From: Acetofilamentum sp.
Lineage (GTDB): Bacteria > Bacteroidota > Bacteroidia > Bacteroidales > JAADGE01
DNA: 18,766 nucleotides
Direction: 5' to 3'
Assembly (NCBI GenBank): GCA_020720705.1
Contig: DYOJ01000007.1
Span: 6,580 to 25,345 of the forward strand
In this document: positions 7,527 through 14,250 of the stretch, piece by piece
Position numbering within the stretch: the first letter of the stretch is position 1
How the letters are laid out: each line of letters opens with the position of its first letter
Made by a program: the position numbers and the translations under genes
The notes under the pieces: model-generated
What the model was told of the DNA's origin: nothing
What the model saw: only the letters and a program-made list of their open reading frames with translations
Databases searched by the model: none

Positions 7527-8895
7527 TTTGTGCGTATTTATAGTTTTCGTCAATTGCACTCTCATTAAATTCTACTCGATACAATAATGGGGTTGCATAT
7601 AATTTTCCTTGTTCGTTTTTTTCAAAAGGATTTTTTATTATTTTTAAAAATACACCTTTTGAAGTAAAATATACTCTGTAAATGTAAAAATGCTCGGAAT
7701 GCTGTTGAGCCGCAACCCATTCATTTCTTGTACAATTTATTGTATCATAAGTTGCTGTTAAATCTGGCGGATGCACTCTTTTCGTCGTTTTTACTTCGAT
7801 ATACCTTAAAAATTCAGGATTGGATAAGTTTCTTTTAGCTTCAATCGAAGTAATATCATAACCTAAACCCTTCGTCTTACCGTGATGGTTTACTTTATTC
7901 ACAAGGCGTGGATTAAACGATTTTACAATTTCTTTTTCAGTATTTAATACGAAAATTTCGCCTTCGTCGCCTATTTCAATAGTAGAAACAACTTGCGGAA
8001 CTGTTTTGTCTTCTAAACTTTGTATTGAAGTGCGGAATGCTTTAATTTGGTTATCATCTATATAACCGAAGTATTCTTGCCAATCGGTAATTATCTCTTT
8101 TCCAATCTCGGGGTTGTGAAAATCGTACCTGTAAATATCAAAACTTAATGGTTTATTTAAATCATTGACAAATAATTCAATTGCCTTGCTTTCTTTTGAA
8201 TTTAACCAAATATGTGCAGTATCTTTTCTGATTAAATTTGCTAATTCCAAATAATCGAATTGTTCGTTAATATGTTGCATATCATAACTATATGCTTTGC
8301 CAAGTGTTTCTACTTTCTTTTGAATATTGTTTTTTCTGTCGAATATAATCCGATTAAAAGTATCTTGTACTGTGATTTTACCTTGCAAAACTTCTAAGGA
8401 ATTTAAAACATAATACGCAATTTCATTTTTGGTTAAAATTAAGTCTTTATCTTCAGCTATTTTTAAAAGAGCTAAAACAAAATGATATGGTTTAATTTTT
8501 ATTCTTTGTTCGATTTTCCCTCTTATAGTTTGAATTTTTTGAGAACCGTTTGGTTGTTGAAAATTGAAGCATACACTTTTAAAGAATGCTGGTTGGTCAT
8601 TATCTTTTAAAAATTGTTTTGTACGTTCGGATATATATATAATACCGTTTTTTTCGTAATACATTCCCAGAAGTTTTCCTGCATTTTCTGTTCGATGGTT
8701 TTTTGTTGTCTTTAAATCGCTGTCTTTGATATAATTAGAAAGTTTATTATCGAACAAATCAGAAAATTCTAAAGCGGAAATAGGACATATTTCATTTAAT
8801 ATTTCAGCATAAACAGGTAGATAATCGTCCATTTTCGAAATAGATTTTCCCCGAATTATTGTGCATCTATACTGTATATTTGGATTGAACGACAT
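7519..8895 (-). CDS. DUF3883-domain restriction endonuclease candidate
   Basis: A 458-aa protein whose C-terminal third is a DUF3883 / PD-(D/E)xK nuclease fold. IEIGDEGEIFV (306-316) gives the first acidic helix, GLGYDITS (343-350) holds D347, and RYIEVKTTK (364-372) gives the E367-x-K369 catalytic pair, followed by the typical NEWVAAQQHSEHFYIYRV helix-strand (391-408). The N-terminal ~300 residues have no named domain that I recognise. The stretch KIKPYHFVLALLKIAEDKDLILTKNEIAYYVL (133-164) loosely resembles segments of some Type II restriction enzymes and may belong to target recognition. It lies between DNA methyltransferase genes, 5 bp after one and overlapping the next, which makes it the likely cleavage subunit. 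A start at residue 22 (8832) is an alternative. No helicase or ATPase motif is present, arguing against Type I or III. Confidence 0.8.
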   Translation of the reverse strand: MSFNPNIQYRCTIIRGKSISKMDDYLPVYAEILNEICPISALEFSDLFDNKLSNYIKDSDLKTTKNHRTENAGKLLGMYYEKNGIIYISERTKQFLKDNDQPAFFKSVCFNFQQPNGSQKIQTIRGKIEQRIKIKPYHFVLALLKIAEDKDLILTKNEIAYYVLNSLEVLQGKITVQDTFNRIIFDRKNNIQKKVETLGKAYSYDMQHINEQFDYLELANLIRKDTAHIWLNSKESKAIELFVNDLNKPLSFDIYRYDFHNPEIGKEIITDWQEYFGYIDDNQIKAFRTSIQSLEDKTVPQVVSTIEIGDEGEIFVLNTEKEIVKSFNPRLVNKVNHHGKTKGLGYDITSIEAKRNLSNPEFLRYIEVKTTKRVHPPDLTATYDTINCTRNEWVAAQQHSEHFYIYRVYFTSKGVFLKIIKNPFEKNEQGKLYATPLLYRVEFNESAIDENYKYAQNG

Positions 8896-8900
8896 TGTGC

Positions 8901-9680
8901 TTAATTATTAAGTTGAATATTATTATTTCCGACTCGTCCGTTTGCCATTTCAATATATTCTTGATTGATTTCAAATCCGATGAAATTTCTCTTTAATTTT
9001 TCACAAACTGCAAACGTTGTACCTACGCCGCAAAATGGGTCAAGCACCACGTCTCCGAGGTTTGAACTTGCTTTTACAATGCGTTCTATCAGTTTTTCAG
9101 GTTTTTGTATTGTATTTAATAATTTTCTGCTAATCAATTCTTTAGATTTATAAGTGAGTTGTTTGATGTCTCCCCACACATCGCCCGGATTCTTCCCGTC
9201 TTCATTAAATTTCGTTTTTCCGTACATCCCGTTTATCACCGAAGGAACGTTTTCACATCGCTTACGATGGTCGAGTTCAACAAGTTGCGGCACTCGAATG
9301 GCATCCAGATTGTAGGTTTTAGCCTTGCCTTTTGAAAAATAAACTATCAAATCGTAATTGTTTGTGAAATTCAAACGCCCTTGTGCTAAACGGCTGGGCT
9401 GATACCAGATTATTTTTCGATTTAAGGTTAAAAACGGACGATAATCTACAAAATCAATGCAATTGTCTTTTCCGAACAGATATAATGCGCCCCCGGGTTT
9501 CAAAACTCGGGAAAAGAGTTTTATGAGGTTGAGGTTAAAAGTTTGAATATCCGATATTTTATCCCAATCATTTTCTGTTACGCCATACGGTCCGTCGCAA
9601 ATTATCAAATCAATGCTTTCGTCCTTTACTTTTTTGATAAGTTCAAAAGTATTGCCGTGATATATTTTGTTCAATTCCAT
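8901..9680 (-). CDS. Beta-class DNA methyltransferase with DGPYG motif
   Basis: A 259-aa DNA adenine or cytosine N-methyltransferase. Motif IV comes first as DGPYG (29-33), followed by VTENDWD; the enzyme ends with motif X QKPEKLIERIV (192-202) and motif I DPFCGVGTT (214-222) then GFEIN. This order (IV, target region, X, I) is the beta class. NPGDVWGDI (164-172) is common in N6-adenine enzymes of this class, so N6-methyladenine is the better guess. The usual second residue of DPPY is replaced by Gly. It is the first gene of the cassette, 5 bp before the nuclease gene, but parts of it (9001-9060 about 53% GC by hand count) are clearly more GC-rich than the three genes after it. It may thus have a separate origin. 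No clear TAnnTTTG promoter is visible upstream. Confidence 0.9.
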   Translation of the reverse strand: MELNKIYHGNTFELIKKVKDESIDLIICDGPYGVTENDWDKISDIQTFNLNLIKLFSRVLKPGGALYLFGKDNCIDFVDYRPFLTLNRKIIWYQPSRLAQGRLNFTNNYDLIVYFSKGKAKTYNLDAIRVPQLVELDHRKRCENVPSVINGMYGKTKFNEDGKNPGDVWGDIKQLTYKSKELISRKLLNTIQKPEKLIERIVKASSNLGDVVLDPFCGVGTTFAVCEKLKRNFIGFEINQEYIEMANGRVGNNNIQLNN

Positions 9681-9810
9681 GTAAGTGTTCTCTATGAAAG
9701 ATGTCTTGCGGCTAAGTTGTGTTGTAAGTAATTGAATATCAATAAGTTCTTTTTTATAATTATACGTTCAAAGCGGATTTCCATATTCTGTTCTATTTCC
9801 GCTAAGAAAT

Positions 9811-9848
9811 TTAATAAACTTTGCCGAAGCCAAAAAACTTCGGCAAAG
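9811..9848 (-). terminator. Intrinsic terminator of pnp
   Basis: Perfect 11-bp stem: CTTTGCCGAAG at 9819-9829 pairs with CTTCGGCAAAG at 9838-9848 across an 8-nt loop. On the minus strand it is followed by TTTATTAAATTT. It starts about 30 bp after the pnp stop codon and separates pnp from the methyltransferase cassette. Confidence 0.8.
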
Positions 9849-9878
9849 TGTGTATCTGAGACAAGCTAAAAGAACTGT

Positions 9879-12029
9879 CTATTTTTTAGCTTGTTGAGGT
9901 TTTTCAAGCAATACTTTGCGCGATAATTTTAATTTACCGGTTTTTTTATCAATCTCAATTAATTTGACCTCAATAATTTGTCCTTCTTTCAGCACATCTT
10001 CCACTTTTTCAATACGTTTGTGGTCAATTTCGGAGATATGTAGCAAACCGTCTTTGCCCGGCATAATTTCTACAAATGCCCCAAACGGGTGGATAGCTTT
10101 TACTTTACCGGTGTAAATTTCGTTTATTTCCGGTTGTGCTGTAATTTGCTTTACTCGTCTGTATGCTAAGTCTATAGAATCTTGCGTAGGACCTGAAATG
10201 GTAACTTCTCCGAAGCCTCCGGTTTCTTCTATCGAAATATGTGTGCCTGTTGTGGCTTGGATTTCTTGAATAATTTTGCCGCCCGGACCTATCACTGCTC
10301 CGATAAATTCTGTCGGGATTTTGAATGTAATCATACCCGGAACATGCGGTTTGTAAGCATCACGGGGTTTGTCAATGGTTTTAAGCATTTCGCCCAGAAT
10401 GTGCGCACGTCCGGCTTTTGCCTGATGCAAAGCTTTGGTCAGAATTTCATAAGACAATCCTCCGACTTTAATGTCCATTTGGCACGCTGTGATACCTTTG
10501 GTTGTGCCGGTAACTTTAAAATCCATATCGCCGAGGTGGTCTTCGTCTCCCAAAATATCAGACAAAACAATGTAATTGCCTGAACTATCAGTAATTAAGC
10601 CCATTGCAATTCCTGAAACGGGTCTCGTAAGTTGAACTCCGGCATCCATAAGTGCGAGTGTGCCTGCGCAAACCGTTGCCATTGAGGAAGAACCGTTTGA
10701 TTCCAAAATGTCGGAAACAACACGAACCGTATAAGGATTTTGTTCTTTGTTGGGTAACATACGAACAATGGCTCGGTGAGCCAAATTTCCGTGTCCGATT
10801 TCGCGGCGACCTGTCCCGCGATACGGGCGCGCATCGCCGGTTGAAAACGGCGGAAAATTATAGTGTAACAAAAATCGTTGTTTTTCTTGTATCAATGCGC
10901 CGTCAATGGTTTGCTCGTCAAGCGGAGTTCCGAGTGTAACGGTGGTCAGCGATTGTGTTTCGCCTCGAGTGAAAATTGCTGAACCGTGCGCACCCGGCAG
11001 ATAGTCTATTTCGCTCCATATCGGACGTATTTCTTCCATTTTGCGTCCGTCTAAGCGCACTTTTTTGGTAAGCATCATTTCGCGGACGATTTCCTTTTGC
11101 AATTTTTGATAGTATTGATTTATCAAAAAGTGAGGCACCGCTTCGGGGGTGGTTTTAGCTTCATATTCTGTTGAAATTTTTTCCACAAAAGCTTTGTGCA
11201 TTGCCGTAAACTGTTCTGCTCTCACGTGTTTGGGTGCGGCAGATTCAGAAATCACACGTAATCCGTTTGACAGCTCGCTTTTCATTCGAATATAGAGTTC
11301 TTCGTTCTCTTCATCTCCTTGATATTCACGTTTTTGTGTATATCCGGCTTCAATGGCGAGTTCTTTAAGTGCGATGCAATGTTTTTTAATTTCATCGTGT
11401 CCGAATCGTAGGGCTTCCACCATTTCTTCTTCGGAAATCTCGCTCATTTCTCCTTCCACCATCATGATATAGTCATAAGTAGCGCCGACCATGATGTCAA
11501 TATCTGCATTTTTGAGTTGCGAAAATGTCGGATTTACCATAAATTTACCGTCAATACGAGCAACACGAACTTCGGATATCGGTCCGTTGAACGGAATATC
11601 GCTCAGGGTGAGTGCTGCGGATGCTGCAAGACCGGCGAGCGAATCGGGCATGGTTTCTTTGTTGCGGTCTGCCGAAATTAATTCTACGTTTACAAATGTT
11701 TCGGCATGAAAGTCTTTCGGGAAAAGCGGTCGTAATACTCTGTCAATCAATCGGGAAGTAAGTACTTCCGAATCATCGGGGCGAGCTTCTCGTTTACGAA
11801 ATCCGCCGGGGAAACGTCCGGCGGCGGCGTATTTTTCACGATATTCAACCGAGAGCGGCATGAAATCCACATTAGGATTAATGTTGCGGGCTGATACCAC
11901 AGTTGCAAGCAACATAGTGTCGCCTTGTGTTACGACTACTGAGCCGTCTGCTTGTTTAGCAAGTTTACCGGTTTCAATGGTAATTGTTCTGTCATCTCCC
12001 AGCGAGATGGTTTTTCTGAAAATGTTCAT
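9879..12029 (-). CDS. pnp: Polynucleotide phosphorylase
   Basis: Phosphorolytic 3'-5' exoribonuclease that degrades mRNA in the cytoplasm as a homotrimer. About 716 aa from the chosen start, a standard length. Domain order: first RNase PH fold (from FRKTISLGDDRTITIETGKLA, GGFRKREARP), an alpha-helical linker, second catalytic RNase PH fold (GRREIGHGNLAHRA, LMDAGVQLTRPVSGIAMGL, and the acidic SDILGDEDHLGDMDF site), KH domain (about 570-632, with VIGPGGKII) and S1 domain (about 637-706, HPFGAFVEIMPGKDGLLHIS). The start at 12029 (MNIFRKTISLG) is preferred over the frame start at 12062 because it fits the family N-terminus. It lies downstream of rpsO in the same direction, the classical rpsO-pnp order, but with a terminator between them. 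Confidence 0.97.
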   Translation of the reverse strand: MNIFRKTISLGDDRTITIETGKLAKQADGSVVVTQGDTMLLATVVSARNINPNVDFMPLSVEYREKYAAAGRFPGGFRKREARPDDSEVLTSRLIDRVLRPLFPKDFHAETFVNVELISADRNKETMPDSLAGLAASAALTLSDIPFNGPISEVRVARIDGKFMVNPTFSQLKNADIDIMVGATYDYIMMVEGEMSEISEEEMVEALRFGHDEIKKHCIALKELAIEAGYTQKREYQGDEENEELYIRMKSELSNGLRVISESAAPKHVRAEQFTAMHKAFVEKISTEYEAKTTPEAVPHFLINQYYQKLQKEIVREMMLTKKVRLDGRKMEEIRPIWSEIDYLPGAHGSAIFTRGETQSLTTVTLGTPLDEQTIDGALIQEKQRFLLHYNFPPFSTGDARPYRGTGRREIGHGNLAHRAIVRMLPNKEQNPYTVRVVSDILESNGSSSMATVCAGTLALMDAGVQLTRPVSGIAMGLITDSSGNYIVLSDILGDEDHLGDMDFKVTGTTKGITACQMDIKVGGLSYEILTKALHQAKAGRAHILGEMLKTIDKPRDAYKPHVPGMITFKIPTEFIGAVIGPGGKIIQEIQATTGTHISIEETGGFGEVTISGPTQDSIDLAYRRVKQITAQPEINEIYTGKVKAIHPFGAFVEIMPGKDGLLHISEIDHKRIEKVEDVLKEGQIIEVKLIEIDKKTGKLKLSRKVLLEKPQQAKK

Positions 12030-12124
12030 ATTTTGTCTTGTATTATCTTGCTCTCGGAGCATCTTTTGGTGTTATTTCAATTTCGGGTTGTTAGATTGTT
12101 AAGTTATCATAAAAACAACTCGGT

Positions 12125-12159
12125 TCCGAAAAATGAGAGCGGTTTTTCGGAGTTTTTTT
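12125..12159 (+). other. Stem-loop in the pnp leader, terminator-like on the plus strand
   Basis: TCCGAAAAA (12125-12133) pairs perfectly with TTTTTCGGA (12143-12151) across a 9-nt loop, followed on the plus strand by seven T residues (12153-12159). In plus orientation it reads as an intrinsic terminator, yet no plus-strand gene lies upstream. On the minus strand it lies in the untranslated region between rpsO and pnp, about 95 bp before the pnp start, where it could be a leader hairpin. Confidence 0.5.
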
Positions 12160-12202
12160 CTGTAAAAAAATTACTTGGTAAGGGTAGAAAGTAGGTTGTT
12201 GT

Positions 12203-12244
12203 TAAAAAAAACAGCAAGGCATTCGAAAGCCGGAGTGCCTTGCT
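12203..12244 (-). terminator. Intrinsic terminator of rpsO
   Basis: On the minus strand AGCAAGGCA (complement of 12236-12244) pairs with TGCCTTGCT (complement of 12213-12221). The stem extends by three further pairs, one of them G-U, and is followed directly by G and eight T residues. It starts 7 bp after the rpsO stop. This is a strong classical terminator, so pnp is expected to have partial or full transcriptional independence from rpsO. Confidence 0.9.
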
Positions 12245-12250
12245 GAATTG

Positions 12251-12520
12251 TTACTTACGTAAGCCGAGTTCTTTTACAATCGCGCGGTAACGTTCAATAT
12301 CCTTATTTTGCAGATAATTTAATAATCTGCGACGTTTTCCTACAAGTTGTATCAATGCACGACGAGTTCCAAAATCCTTTTTGTGGATTTTTAAATGTTC
12401 CGTCAAATGCGAGATACGGTAGGAAAATAAGGCAATTTGCCCCTCTGCGGAGCCTGTGTCTGTATTAGACTTTCCGTGCTTCTCAAAAATCTCGAGCTTC
12501 TTTTCTGCTGCTAGATACAT
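12251..12520 (-). CDS. rpsO: 30S ribosomal protein S15
   Basis: An 89-aa ribosomal protein that binds 16S rRNA at the central-domain three-way junction and nucleates assembly of the platform with S6/S18. The family pattern is complete: KLEIFEKHGKSNTDTGSAEGQIALFSYRISHLTEHLKIHKKDFGTRRALIQLVGKRRRLLNYLQNKDIERYRAIVKELGLRK, including the H-LTEHLK-HKKD-RR-L-VGKRRRLL-YL core. The length is exactly standard. It precedes pnp, as in most bacteria. A good -7 element lies about 32 bp upstream. Confidence 0.97.
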   Translation of the reverse strand: MYLAAEKKLEIFEKHGKSNTDTGSAEGQIALFSYRISHLTEHLKIHKKDFGTRRALIQLVGKRRRLLNYLQNKDIERYRAIVKELGLRK

Positions 12521-12551
12521 ATAACTATAATTGATGTAAAAATTTGAGTGG

Positions 12552-12559
12552 CAAAGGTA
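12552..12559 (-). promoter_or_regulatory. -7 box of the rpsO promoter
   Basis: On the minus strand TACCTTTG matches TAnnTTTG. The -33 position 19 bp upstream reads GTTT inside a T-rich run, only a partial match to TTTG. Initiation would be near 12545 and give a leader of about 25 nt before the rpsO ATG at 12520. Confidence 0.6.
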
Positions 12560-12628
12560 GTCATTTTTTTTAATAAAAAAACGTTTTTTTAGTTATTTCG
12601 ATAACTGAGCATAAATATATTCAATAAC

Positions 12629-12646
12629 TGAGTTCAGTATAAAAAG
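12629..12646 (+). repeat. Degenerate outer copy of the inverted-repeat end
   Basis: TGAGTTCAGTATAAAAAG matches 15 of 18 positions of the terminal repeat that begins 25 bp downstream (12654-12671). A weaker ACTGAG echo lies at 12604-12609. This may be the remnant end of an older or nested element, or an array of binding sites. Confidence 0.6.
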
Positions 12647-12653
12647 TCATTAC

Positions 12654-12809
12654 TGAGTCCGGTCTAAAAAGCATCCAAAAACAAGAGGATAAAACATAAC
12701 TACCTGATTATTAGTATTTTACGAAATCATATTCATAAAACACAACTATCTGATAAGCAATAAGTTATGAATTTTAATGTGTTTGGGCAACCTTTTTAGA
12801 CCGGACTCA
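12654..12809. mobile_element. MITE-like non-coding element with 18-bp inverted repeats
   Basis: The 156-bp element is bounded by the perfect 18-bp inverted repeat TGAGTCCGGTCTAAAAAG (12654-12671, complement at 12792-12809). The flanks share the direct repeat CATTACT (12648-12654 and 12808-12814, overlapping the ends by one and two bases), which looks like a target-site duplication of 4-7 bp. Inside are two direct 22-bp repeats, at 12689-12710 and 12735-12756, identical at 19 positions. There is no ORF, so it would need a transposase in trans. It fills most of the 306-bp gap between the rpsO start and the end of the ornithine carbamoyltransferase gene, ending 17 bp from that gene's stop. The parent IS family is not recognised. 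Confidence 0.65.
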
Positions 12810-12826
12810 TTACTTATTACCAAAAT

Positions 12827-13828
12827 TTATACGCCCAAAGTCGCTACCATCACGGCTTTAATGGTGTGCATGCGGTTTTCGGCTTGGTCGAATACGATGG
12901 AGGCTTTGGATTCAAATACATCCTCGCTCACTTCCATAGATTCGATGCCGAATTTTTGGAAAATTTCTTCGCCGACTTTGGTTTCGCGGTTGTGGAACGC
13001 CGGCAAGCAATGCAGAAATTTGGTTTTCGGGTTGCCCGTGAGTGCCATCGCTTCTTTGTTTACTTGGTAAGGTTTGAGCAATTCGATGCGTTTTGCCCAT
13101 GCTGAATCCGGTTCGCCCATAGATACCCAAACGTCGGTGTAAATGAAGTCCACGCCCTTCAAACCTTCTGCCACATTGGCGGTTACAGTGATTTTCGCGC
13201 CGGTTTGTTTGGCAATTTCGCGGCAGGTTGCGACTAATTCTTCGGTGGGTTGAACTTCTTTCGGAGCTACGAGACGCACGTCCATGCCCATTTTGGCGGC
13301 TCCGACCATGAGCGAATTGCCCATGTTGTTGCGGGCGTCTCCCATGTATGCAAATGAAACCTGCGACAGCGGTTTGTCGCTGTGTTCCTGCATGGTGAGG
13401 AAGTCGGCAAGGATTTGTGTGGGGTGAAATTCGTTGGTCAAACCGTTCCAAACCGGAACGCCGGCATACTCGCCGAGTTCTTCCACGATGTCCTGTCCGA
13501 ATCCGCGGTATTCGATGCCGTCGTACATGCGTCCGAGCACACGGGCGGTGTCTTTCATGGATTCTTTGCCGCCGATTTGAGTGCCGGAAGGTCCGAGGTA
13601 AGTTACGTGTGCTCCTTGGTCGAACGCCGCAACCTCAAACGCACAACGGGTGCGGGTAGAAGTTTTCTCGAAAATGAGCGCGATGTTTTTGCCTTTCAGG
13701 CGTTGTTGCTCTGTGCCGGCGTATTTTGCGGCTTTAAGGTCTGCCGAAAGTTTAAGCAGAAATTTAATTTCGTCGGGCGTAAAGTCCAACAATTTCAAAA
13801 AGTTACGATTTCTAAGATTGAATGACAT
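12827..13828 (-). CDS. argF: Ornithine carbamoyltransferase
   Basis: Catalyses ornithine + carbamoyl phosphate to citrulline + phosphate (cytoplasmic trimer). 333 aa. The carbamoyl-phosphate loop STRTR is at 57-61, HPTQ at 135-138, the ornithine-binding loop with SMG at 236-238, and the catalytic HCLPAFH at 273-279. The whole protein reads closely like the E. coli ArgF / catabolic ArcB type (SGTQIGGKESMKDTARVLGRMYDGIEYRGFGQDIVEEL), not like the acetyl- or succinyl-ornithine transcarbamylase often used by Bacteroidota. Anabolic and catabolic enzymes cannot be separated by sequence here, so arcB is an alternative symbol. It is divergent from ornithine aminotransferase. The start codon abuts a 7-bp repeat array, leaving no room for a normal promoter. 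The coding sequence is GC-rich relative to the R-M genes. Confidence 0.95.
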   Translation of the reverse strand: MSFNLRNRNFLKLLDFTPDEIKFLLKLSADLKAAKYAGTEQQRLKGKNIALIFEKTSTRTRCAFEVAAFDQGAHVTYLGPSGTQIGGKESMKDTARVLGRMYDGIEYRGFGQDIVEELGEYAGVPVWNGLTNEFHPTQILADFLTMQEHSDKPLSQVSFAYMGDARNNMGNSLMVGAAKMGMDVRLVAPKEVQPTEELVATCREIAKQTGAKITVTANVAEGLKGVDFIYTDVWVSMGEPDSAWAKRIELLKPYQVNKEAMALTGNPKTKFLHCLPAFHNRETKVGEEIFQKFGIESMEVSEDVFESKASIVFDQAENRMHTIKAVMVATLGV

Positions 13829-13856
13829 ATTGTAATGAATATTTTGTAATGAATGT

Positions 13857-14101
13857 TGACTATTGAATAATGAATAATGAATAATGAATAATGAATAATG
13901 AATAATGAATAATGAATATTGAATATTGAAAATTGTCTAATGACTAATGACCAATGACTAATGACCACTGACTATTGACTAATGACCACTGACTAATGAC
14001 CAATGACTAATGACCAATGACTAATGACCACTGACTAATGACCACTGACTATTGACCAATGACTAATGACCACTGACTATTGACTAATGACCAATGACCA
14101 A
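13857..14101. repeat. 35-unit heptanucleotide tandem array
   Basis: Thirty-five consecutive 7-bp units in perfect phase (245 bp, no indel). Unit 1 is TGACTAT, units 2-8 are TGAATAA, units 9-12 are transitional (TGAATAT twice, TGAAAAT, TGTCTAA), and units 13-35 are TGACTAA, TGACTAT, TGACCAA or TGACCAC, mostly alternating CT and CC forms. Degenerate units in the same phase (TGAATAT at 13836, TGAATGT at 13850) carry the pattern to within 8 bp of the ornithine carbamoyltransferase start codon. The remainder of the 13829-14250 gap (14102-14197) has nothing I can name. Confidence 0.95.
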
Positions 14102-14197
14102 TTTTTAGATTACAAAATTAAGCATTTCACTCCAAACTACGCTGAAATATGTTTCTCGACATGTTTTTTTTCTTGTTTCTTAACATATTTTCAAACG

Positions 14198-14228
14198 TTT
14201 GCCGGTGAGTTGGTTTTTGTTACTTTTG
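14198..14228 (+). promoter_or_regulatory. Promoter of ornithine aminotransferase
   Basis: TTTG at 14198-14201, exactly 19 nt, then TACTTTTG at 14221-14228: a full match to the Bacteroidota primary promoter (TTTG-19-TAnnTTTG). The ATG follows at 14251, leaving a short leader of about 17 nt. Confidence 0.85.
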
Positions 14229-14250
14229 CTCAAAATTTTAGTTTACATTT

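Noticed and set aside
4795..9680. R-M cassette as part of a prophage or integrative element
   Set aside because: No integrase, transposase, tRNA or attachment-like repeat is visible at either end; only AT-richness and gene content suggest transfer.
10239..10583. 114-aa plus-strand ORF antisense to pnp
   Set aside because: Lies wholly within the pnp reading frame; Cys/Phe-rich shadow without a promoter or motif.
12912..13451. 179-aa minus-strand ORF within argF
   Set aside because: Out-of-frame shadow of the clearly recognised ornithine carbamoyltransferase, rich in Arg/His/Gln as expected for such shadows.
13857..14101. Heptad array read as a CRISPR array
   Set aside because: The units are contiguous 7-mers with no unique spacers, and no cas genes are nearby.
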